In this document: positions 58,612-64,000 of the stretch, in pieces
How positions within the stretch are numbered: position 1 is the stretch's first letter
Layout of the letters: every line of letters starts with the position of its first letter
From: Meridianimarinicoccus marinus
Lineage (GTDB): Bacteria; Pseudomonadota; Alphaproteobacteria; Rhodobacterales; Rhodobacteraceae
NCBI RefSeq assembly: GCF_040689105.1
Contig: NZ_JBFBVU010000002.1
Coordinates: forward strand, 124,001 to 188,000
Length of the DNA stretch: 64,000 bases
Direction: 5' to 3'
Made by a program: the position numbers and the translations under genes
The notes under the pieces: model-generated
Database searches by the model: none
Told to the model about the DNA's origin: nothing
The model's input: only the letters and a program-made list of their open reading frames with translations

Positions 58612-59253
58612 ATGGCTGGAAAGATCCCAGATCTTCACGCCGAGGTACGGACGGGGACGGGCAAGGGGGCCGCTCGTCAAGCACGCCGCGAAGGCAAAGT
58701 ACCTGGCATTGTCTATGGCGGCGAATCCGATCCGCTGGCAATCAACATCCCCTTCAACGTGCTGCTGAAGAGCCTCAAGCAAGGCCGCTTCCTGTCGACC
58801 CTGTTCAACATGAAGGTCGACGGCCACGATGACGTGCGGGTGATCTGCCGGAACGTGCAGCGCGACGTCGTCAAGGACCTGCCGACCCATGTGGACTTCA
58901 TGCGTCTGCACCGGAACTCGAAGATCAACCTGTTCATTCCGGTCGAGTTCATCAACCACGAAGAAAGCCCCGCCCTGAAGAAGGGTGGCATGCTGAACGT
59001 GGTGCGCCCGGAAGTCGAACTGATCGTGACCGCAGGCGACATCCCCGAAAAGCTGGTTGTCGACCTGGCTGGAACCGTGATCGGTGACACCATCACCATC
59101 TCGTCGATCGACGTGCCGGCCGGCGCCAAGCCGACCATCGACCGCGATTTCGTTGTGGCCAACCTTGCCGCTCCGGCCGGTCTGGGCAGCAGCGATGACG
59201 AAGACGAAGCCGGTGAAGAAGCCGCCGTCGAAGAAGTGGCCGCCGAAGAGTAA
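58612..59253 (+). CDS. rplY: 50S ribosomal protein L25/general stress protein Ctc
   Basis: 5S rRNA-binding ribosomal protein of 213 residues, the long CTC form. LHAEVRTGTGKGAARQARREGKVPGIVYGG starts the L25 domain, and a beta-rich TL5/CTC domain follows from about residue 100 (VEFINHEESPALKKGGML). The acidic C-terminal tail (SSDDEDEAGEEAAVEEVAAEE) is typical of alphaproteobacteria. GGAG at 58601 precedes the ATG. A UUCG-loop terminator follows. Usually next to pth, which here lies 1.5 kb away beyond ppk2. Confidence 0.96.
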   Translation: MAGKIPDLHAEVRTGTGKGAARQARREGKVPGIVYGGESDPLAINIPFNVLLKSLKQGRFLSTLFNMKVDGHDDVRVICRNVQRDVVKDLPTHVDFMRLHRNSKINLFIPVEFINHEESPALKKGGMLNVVRPEVELIVTAGDIPEKLVVDLAGTVIGDTITISSIDVPAGAKPTIDRDFVVANLAAPAGLGSSDDEDEAGEEAAVEEVAAEE

Positions 59254-59281
59254 TCCTCGGTCCCTTCGAAAAGGCATTGAT

Positions 59282-59312
59282 GCGCGGTCCTTCGGGGCCG
59301 CGCTTTTTTTTT
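59282..59312 (+). terminator. Rho-independent terminator of rplY (UUCG loop)
   Basis: Nine pairs (one G-T) GCGCGGTCC / GGGCCGCGC closed by a TTCG tetraloop, then nine T. Very strong intrinsic terminator. Confidence 0.95.
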
Positions 59313-59404
59313 GGCACATATCAGATGAAGTTTTTGCGACAGATCAAGGACGGTTTTGGACCAGGGTGCTAGGTCGGCAGGGATTTTACATTACGGAGGT
59401 GACC

Positions 59405-60328
59405 ATGACCGAAACCAAACCCGCGAGCCTGCAAGTTGTGGAACCGGACGCCTCTGAAACCACCGACACTGCCGCCCCGGCCCCGGTGGCCGCCCCGGCA
59501 CAGGTGGAACGCAAGCCGGATTTCGACTCGTCCAGCGAATACCCCTACGACCGCAAGATGACGCGCCGCACCTATGAGCGTCAGAAGGCCAAGCTGCAGG
59601 CCGAGCTTCTGAAGGTGCAGCTGTGGGCGCAGGAGACCGGGCAGAAATTCGTTCTGCTGTTCGAAGGCCGCGATGCCGCCGGCAAGGGCGGCACCATCAA
59701 ACGGTTCACCGAGCATCTCAACCCGCGCCAGGCGCGCGTGGTCGCCCTGAACAAGCCCACCGATGCCGAGCGTGGCCAGTGGTACTATCAGCGCTACGTG
59801 GAGCATCTGCCGACCTCGGGAGAAATCGTGCTCTATGACCGCTCGTGGTACAACCGCGCCGGGGTGGAACGGGTCATGGGGTTCTGCGAGCCGGGTGAAT
59901 ACCTGGAATTCATGCGCCAGACCCCGGAATTCGAACGGATGCTGACCCGCTCCGGCGTGCAGCTTTACAAGTTCTGGTTCTCGGTCACCCGCGCCGAACA
60001 GCGCCGCCGCTTCGAAAGCCGCGAAACCGATCCGCTGAAGCGCTGGAAGCTGAGCCCGATCGACAAGGCGAGCCTCGACAAGTGGGAGGACTACACCGAG
60101 GCGAAAGAAGCGATGTTCTTCTACACAGACACCGCCGATGCGCCCTGGACGGTTATCAAGTCCGATGACAAGAAACGCGCCCGCCTGAACTGCATGCGGC
60201 ACTTCCTGTCATCGCTGGACTACCCGGACAAGGACCGCAAGATCGTGCAGGATCCCGATCCGTTGATCGTCGGCCGCGCCGGACATGAGATCCACAAGTC
60301 CGACCACATTCTGGGCGGCGGCCTGTAG
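59405..60328 (+). CDS. ppk2: Polyphosphate kinase 2
   Basis: Single-domain PPK2 of 307 residues, which uses polyphosphate to phosphorylate nucleoside diphosphates or the reverse. Walker A GRDAAGKGGTIKR (residues 88-100), the lid region, and Walker B IVLYDRSWYNRAGVE (about 141-155) are visible. The first 40 residues are a low-complexity Ala/Pro/Thr segment. GGAGGT lies right before the ATG. Placed between rplY and the IsdG-like gene with its own terminators. Phosphate link with the PHO box gene is only a theme, not evidence of co-regulation. Confidence 0.95.
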   Translation: MTETKPASLQVVEPDASETTDTAAPAPVAAPAQVERKPDFDSSSEYPYDRKMTRRTYERQKAKLQAELLKVQLWAQETGQKFVLLFEGRDAAGKGGTIKRFTEHLNPRQARVVALNKPTDAERGQWYYQRYVEHLPTSGEIVLYDRSWYNRAGVERVMGFCEPGEYLEFMRQTPEFERMLTRSGVQLYKFWFSVTRAEQRRRFESRETDPLKRWKLSPIDKASLDKWEDYTEAKEAMFFYTDTADAPWTVIKSDDKKRARLNCMRHFLSSLDYPDKDRKIVQDPDPLIVGRAGHEIHKSDHILGGGL

Positions 60329-60350
60329 GCCAGCCGACCCCGGAACAGAC

Positions 60351-60381
60351 ACGCCCCGCACCGTCACCGGCTGCGGGGCGT
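60351..60381. terminator. Bidirectional terminator after ppk2
   Basis: ACGCCCCGCA / TGCGGGGCGT, ten perfect pairs with an 11-base loop, followed by TTGTGTT on the ppk2 strand. It lies between the stops of ppk2 and the convergent monooxygenase gene. Confidence 0.8.
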
Positions 60382-60400
60382 TTGTGTTAGGGACGCAGGT

Positions 60401-60712
60401 TCAGGTCAGGGCCTGCACGGTTTCGAAAATTTCCAGTTCCGGTGCGCCGTTGTACAGGTCGGCATTGCCGCCCGCATTGGCATGGGCCTTGCGGAAGGCG
60501 TCGGACCGGGTCCAGTCGCGAAAGGCCGCTTCGCTGTCCCACGCGGTGTGCGAGGCATAGAGTACATGGTCGGCTGTCTGCGGGCCTTTCAGCAGGTGGA
60601 AGGCCACGAACCCCGGCACCGCCTTCAGGTGGCTGTCACGGCTCTTCCAGACGCGTTCGAAGGCCTCTTCCTGTCCGGGCTTCACCTTGAAGCGGTTCAT
60701 GGTCAGATACAT
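60401..60712 (-). CDS. Antibiotic biosynthesis monooxygenase domain protein, IsdG-like
   Basis: A 103-residue ferredoxin-fold dimer-type monooxygenase. It aligns with IsdG heme-degrading enzymes: Asn6 near the N-terminus, Trp in TAWDSEAAFRDW and His in RKAHANAG are at the positions of the IsdG Asn-Trp-His triad. The family also includes other quinol or small-molecule oxygenases. If heme-degrading, it would release iron from heme; no heme transporter gene is adjacent. CAGGAG precedes the ATG. Convergent with ppk2, divergent from pth. Confidence 0.78.
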   Translation of the reverse strand: MYLTMNRFKVKPGQEEAFERVWKSRDSHLKAVPGFVAFHLLKGPQTADHVLYASHTAWDSEAAFRDWTRSDAFRKAHANAGGNADLYNGAPELEIFETVQALT

Positions 60713-60813
60713 CGGGGTCTCCTGTCGTGGCCATGCGCCGGATGGCTGGCCTTTGGCGCCAATTCACGGCAGAACGGGGCCATCGTCAATGCCGGACAGG
60801 ACAGGAGCAGGCC

Positions 60814-61506
60814 GTGAAGCTTTTCGTGGGATTGGGCAATCCGGGCGGTAAATACGCTCAGAACCGGCACAACATCGGCTTCATGGCGCTGGATCGGATC
60901 GCCGGGGATCACGGGTTTGCCCCCTTCCGCGCCAAGTTCCAGGGCCAGCTGTCCGAAGGCCGTCTGGGCCGCGAGAAGGTGCTGCTGCTGAAGCCCGAGA
61001 CCTTCATGAACCGCTCGGGCCAATCGGTGGGCGAAGCGATGCGGTTCTACAAGCTGGAGCCGGCGGACGTGGTGGTCTTTCATGACGAGCTGGATCTCGC
61101 GCCTGGAAAGGCACGCGTCAAGACCGGCGGCGGCCACGCGGGACACAATGGCCTGCGGTCGCTGCATGCCCACATCGGCGAGGCTTACGGCCGGGTGCGG
61201 CTGGGCATCGGCCATCCCGGCCACAAGGATCGGGTGGCGGGCTATGTGCTGTCGGATTTCGCCAAGGCCGATCAGGACTGGCTGGACGACCTGCTGCGCG
61301 GCATCTCGGACGGGGCGGTCTCGCTGGCCGAGGGCGACACCGGGCGGTTCATGAATGCGGTCGCCCTGCGGGTGGCGCCGCCGCGCTCCTCCACCACCCA
61401 GCCCAAGCCACGCGCCGTGCTGGACAAGCCCGCCACCGCCGAGGCCCCCTCGACCCCCGAAGACACCCGCAACCCGCTGCAGAAGCTGCGCGACCGGTTC
61501 CGCTAG
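60814..61506 (+). CDS. pth: Peptidyl-tRNA hydrolase
   Basis: Cleaves peptidyl-tRNA released from stalled ribosomes. The 230-residue protein has the N-terminal GLGNPGGKYAQNRHNIGF with catalytic His, FMNRSGQSV, and HDELDLAPGKARVKTGGGHAGHNGLRS (Asp and the GGGxAGHNG loop). The start is GTG at 60814 with CAGGAG upstream. A Pro/Thr-rich C-terminal tail (about residues 190-230) extends beyond the E. coli form. In many alphaproteobacteria pth follows rplY directly; ppk2 and the IsdG-like gene interrupt here. Confidence 0.96.
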   Translation: MKLFVGLGNPGGKYAQNRHNIGFMALDRIAGDHGFAPFRAKFQGQLSEGRLGREKVLLLKPETFMNRSGQSVGEAMRFYKLEPADVVVFHDELDLAPGKARVKTGGGHAGHNGLRSLHAHIGEAYGRVRLGIGHPGHKDRVAGYVLSDFAKADQDWLDDLLRGISDGAVSLAEGDTGRFMNAVALRVAPPRSSTTQPKPRAVLDKPATAEAPSTPEDTRNPLQKLRDRFR

Positions 61507-61598
61507 GTCAAAAATACACACACCGAGTGCATGTTTTCAGGCTTTGCCGGTGCCCGACATTTGGCTAGGCTTTGGTCATTCTTATGACGGAGGCATTC

Positions 61599-61976
61599 TT
61601 GGAACGTTCCCCTTCCCGCAATGTCCTTGGGACGGCGCTTGACAGCTGCTCGGCCGCGCCGCTGACCGGGTATTTTCGCAATGGCAGTTGCGACACCTGT
61701 GACACCGACCACGGCAACCACACCGTCTGTGCGGTGATGACGGCGGAATTCCTCGCCTTTTCGAAATACGTCGGCAACGACCTGAGCACTCCGCGCCCCG
61801 AGGTCGATTTCGTCGGGCTGAAACCCGGTGACCGCTGGTGCCTGTGCGCGGGCCGCTTCCTGCAGGCCCATGACGAAGGCTGCGCCCCCAAGGTCAACCT
61901 GGCCGCCACCCACGAACGCGCACTGGATGTGGTGCCGATTGAAGTGCTGGAAGCCCACGCGCTGGCCGAACAATGA
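61599..61976 (+). CDS. DUF2237 family protein
   Basis: A protein of about 125 residues. The DUF2237 signature is clear: NVLGTALDSCSAAPLTGYFR, DHGNHTVCAVMTAEFL, FSKYVGNDLSTPRPE and GLKPGDRWCLCA. The family has several conserved Cys and no known function. The start is ambiguous: TTG at 61599 has GGAGG five bases upstream, while the in-frame ATG at 61584 has no ribosome site. I used the TTG. The stop overlaps the next ATG by four bases (ATGA), so it is coupled with the hydrolase gene. Confidence 0.82.
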   Translation: MERSPSRNVLGTALDSCSAAPLTGYFRNGSCDTCDTDHGNHTVCAVMTAEFLAFSKYVGNDLSTPRPEVDFVGLKPGDRWCLCAGRFLQAHDEGCAPKVNLAATHERALDVVPIEVLEAHALAEQ

Positions 61977-62848
61977 ACGTCCACGATCCCGGCGGTCTGC
62001 CGGTGCCCTGCAACGCGCAGATTGACGGGCGTCATGTCAGCTGGATGGACGCCGGACCGGAAGATGCGCCGCCCGTGGTGCTGTTGCATGGCGGAGGATT
62101 GGACCGGGCGTCGCTGTCCTGGCGGCTGCTGATGCCAGAGTTGGCTCGGACCCACCGCGTGATTGCGCCGGACTGGCCGGGACATGGCGACAGCGCCGGT
62201 CTGAACCGCCCGTTCGTGATCGCCGATCTCGGGGCATGGCTTCTGGACGTGCTGGATCATCTTGCCGTGCCGAAAGCCGATTTTGTCGGCATCTCGATGG
62301 GGGCGGGAGTGGCGCTGTGGCTGGGGCTGCACCATCCCGACCGGGTGCATCGCATCGTGGCCGCCGGGGCTTATGGCCTGCATGACCGTGCGCCGGCGCA
62401 TCCGTTGTCATGGCTGGCCACACGCCTTCCGCTTGCGCCGTTGGGCATGCATCTGGTCGGCGGCAACCGCTGGTTGGTACAGCAGGCCGTTTCGACGCTG
62501 TTCGCGCGCCCGGACAGGGTGAGTGACGACCTGATCGACGAAATGCTGGAAACGCTGAAAGCTCCACGCGCGGGCGATGCCTTCGCCGATTTCCAGCGCG
62601 GCGAGATCGGGCCAGGATCGCTGCACACGGTTCTGACGCCGCAATTGCCGCTGCTGGCCGCCACGGTGCTGTTCCTGCACGGGCGCGAGGACGGTCTGGT
62701 GCCGCTGTCGGCGGTCGAGACCGCCGCGCGGGCCTGTCCACAGGGCCGGTTGCAGGTGCTCGACACCGGCCACTGGCCGATGCGCGAAAGCCCCGCGGAA
62801 TTCAACCGCCTGACCGCAGACTTCCTGGCGGACCCGACCCCCGCCTAG
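61973..62848 (+). CDS. Alpha/beta-fold hydrolase
   Basis: A 291-residue hydrolase of the alpha/beta superfamily. The oxyanion stretch LLHGGGLDR, the nucleophile elbow GISMGAG (Ser near residue 105), the acid in HGREDGLVP and catalytic His in DTGHWPM form a complete triad. The substrate cannot be told. It is coupled to the DUF2237 gene. Its TAG stop shares CTAG with the convergent trpB stop. Confidence 0.9.
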   Translation: MNVHDPGGLPVPCNAQIDGRHVSWMDAGPEDAPPVVLLHGGGLDRASLSWRLLMPELARTHRVIAPDWPGHGDSAGLNRPFVIADLGAWLLDVLDHLAVPKADFVGISMGAGVALWLGLHHPDRVHRIVAAGAYGLHDRAPAHPLSWLATRLPLAPLGMHLVGGNRWLVQQAVSTLFARPDRVSDDLIDEMLETLKAPRAGDAFADFQRGEIGPGSLHTVLTPQLPLLAATVLFLHGREDGLVPLSAVETAARACPQGRLQVLDTGHWPMRESPAEFNRLTADFLADPTPA

Positions 62849-64000
62849 CCGCTGGCGGTGTTCATCTCGACGCCAAGCGCCTTGGCGACGGTGAAGATGT
62901 CCTTGTCGCCGCGTCCGCACATGTTCATGCAGATGATGTGATCTTCAGGCAGTTCCGGCGCGATCTTCAGCACATGGGCCAGCGCATGGCTGGGCTCCAG
63001 CGCCGGGATGATGCCCTCGGTCTGGCAGCAGACCTGGAAGGCCGCCAGCGCCTCGGTATCGGTGATCGAAACATATTGCGCGCGGCCGATCTCGTGCAGC
63101 CAGGCGTGTTCGGGACCGATGCCGGGATAGTCGAGACCCGCCGAGATCGAATGCCCCTCAAGGATCTGCCCGTCGTCGTCCTGCAACAGGTAGGTGCGGT
63201 TGCCATGCAGCACGCCGGGACGCCCACCGGTCAGCGAGGCGCAATGTTCCATCTTCAGGTTCACACCCTTGCCGCCCGCTTCGACGCCGATGACGTTGAC
63301 TTCCTTGTCGTCAAGAAACGGAAAGAACAGCCCCATGGCGTTCGAACCGCCGCCGATGGCCGCGATCACCGTGTCGGGCAAACGCCCTTCGGCAGCCAGC
63401 ATCTGCTCCTTGGCTTCCTTGCCGATGATCGCCTGGAAGTCGCGCACCATCGCCGGATATGGATGCGGACCGGCCACGGTGCCGATGCAATAGAAGGTGT
63501 CGTTGACGTTGGTCACCCAGTCGCGCAGCGCGTCGTTCATCGCGTCCTTCAGGGTGCCACGACCGCTGGTCACGGGAACCACATCGGCCCCAAGAAGTTT
63601 CATGCGGAAGACGTTGGGCATCTGCCGTTCGACGTCATGCGCGCCCATGTAGACCACGCATTTCAGGCCGAACTTGGCACAGACCGTGGCCGTCGCCACC
63701 CCATGCTGCCCGGCCCCGGTTTCGGCGATGATCCGGGTCTTGCCCATGCGGCGGGCCAGCAGGATCTGGCCCAGCACGTTGTTGATCTTGTGCGCGCCGG
63801 TGTGGTTCAGCTCGTCCCGCTTCAGGTAGATCTTGGCGCCGCCGCAATGCTCGGTCAGGCGCGGGGCAAAATACAGCGGGCTGGGGCGGCCGACATAGTT
63901 GGTCCACAGATCGTTCATCTCGGCCCAGAAGCTGTCGTCGGTCTTGGCGTGTTCGTACCGGGCTTCCAGTTCCAGGATCAGCGGCATCAGGGTTTCCGAC
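62845..64000 (-). CDS. trpB: Tryptophan synthase beta chain (5' end cut by window edge)
   Basis: PLP enzyme joining indole and serine to tryptophan, with TrpA. About 385 codons are visible; the true start is beyond the right edge, since the frame is open upstream of Met at 63987 (SETLMPLILELEARYEHAK is an internal segment of TrpB). The PLP Lys is in ELNHTGAHKINN, and GAGQHG, GGGSNAMG and the C-terminal CGRGDKDI are intact. trpA and trpF are not in view. The gene ends with MNTASG and the CTAG shared stop. Confidence 0.96.
   Translation of the reverse strand, partial: SETLMPLILELEARYEHAKTDDSFWAEMNDLWTNYVGRPSPLYFAPRLTEHCGGAKIYLKRDELNHTGAHKINNVLGQILLARRMGKTRIIAETGAGQHGVATATVCAKFGLKCVVYMGAHDVERQMPNVFRMKLLGADVVPVTSGRGTLKDAMNDALRDWVTNVNDTFYCIGTVAGPHPYPAMVRDFQAIIGKEAKEQMLAAEGRLPDTVIAAIGGGSNAMGLFFPFLDDKEVNVIGVEAGGKGVNLKMEHCASLTGGRPGVLHGNRTYLLQDDDGQILEGHSISAGLDYPGIGPEHAWLHEIGRAQYVSITDTEALAAFQVCCQTEGIIPALEPSHALAHVLKIAPELPEDHIICMNMCGRGDKDIFTVAKALGVEMNTASG

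Noticed and set aside
59312..59340. Sigma-54 promoter (TTGGCAC) before ppk2
   Set aside because: The -12 TTGC element is missing at the needed distance.
1..64000. CRISPR array, phage, IS elements, rRNA or tRNA genes
   Set aside because: No repeated spacers, transposase or integrase, and no rRNA or cloverleaf-type tRNA sequence was recognised by eye.

Overview
The window is a continuous chromosomal segment of a high-GC alphaproteobacterium, most likely a member of the Rhodobacteraceae (Rhodobacter/Paracoccus/Gemmobacter-like). This rests on the GC-rich coding sequence (about two thirds G+C by eye), the gene content (methionine synthase split in two, a degenerate PyrC next to PyrB, a TIGR02302/DUF4175 giant next to lysA, PCu(A)C and imelysin loci) and a tandem glycine riboswitch in front of gcvTHP. 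About 63 protein genes are supported. I see no rRNA, tRNA, CRISPR, phage or insertion sequence; this is core, vertically inherited housekeeping DNA with small accessory pockets.

Layout. 1-4.1 kb: an RND efflux permease (cut by the left edge) with its membrane-fusion protein. 4.2-6.5 kb: moaB, an EamA exporter and a uracil-DNA glycosylase. 6.6-10.9 kb: a pyrimidine/phospholipid operon (pyrB, two unknown membrane proteins, a catalytically dead-looking pyrC', plsY, DUF805). 11-20.7 kb: a methyl-cycle block with adenosine kinase, a DUF808 membrane protein, a SAM methyltransferase, ahcY, metK and split metH. 20.8-25.4 kb: divergent glycine-cleavage operon gcvT-gcvH-gcvP under a tandem glycine riboswitch. 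25.5-36.3 kb: accA, an outer-membrane barrel, plsC, a zinc-ribbon protein, TIGR02302, lysA, GNAT, DUF2834, two small lipoproteins with argH, and a TlpA-like thioredoxin.

36.4-43.2 kb is the most accessory-looking part: a PhoX-family phosphatase behind a candidate PHO box, then imelysin, and a compact operon of di-heme oxidoreductase, a second imelysin-like protein and a DUF1513 protein (an iron-uptake type locus). 43.3-53.7 kb: small secreted protein, LMW-PTP, sirtuin, YceI, copper chaperone pair, rpmB, EamA, meaB, DUF3108, hrpB, sdaA. 53.7-64 kb: cytochrome b561, an arginine operon argD-argF preceded by a leader that may encode a short Arg4 peptide, lldD, a lytic transglycosylase, rplY, ppk2, an IsdG-like monooxygenase, pth, DUF2237, an alpha/beta hydrolase and trpB (cut by the right edge).

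How the genes work together: MetH remethylates homocysteine, MetK makes SAM, AhcY splits SAH and adenosine kinase removes the adenosine, while the divergent Gcv system supplies one-carbon units. PyrB, ArgD, ArgF and ArgH draw on the carbamoyl phosphate/aspartate pool. The strongest leads for new biology are the Arg-rich leader in front of argDF, the pseudo-dihydroorotase with two unknown membrane proteins in the pyr operon, the overlapping dyads in front of imelysin, and the PHO box on the PhoX-like gene. None of these is proven by sequence alone.
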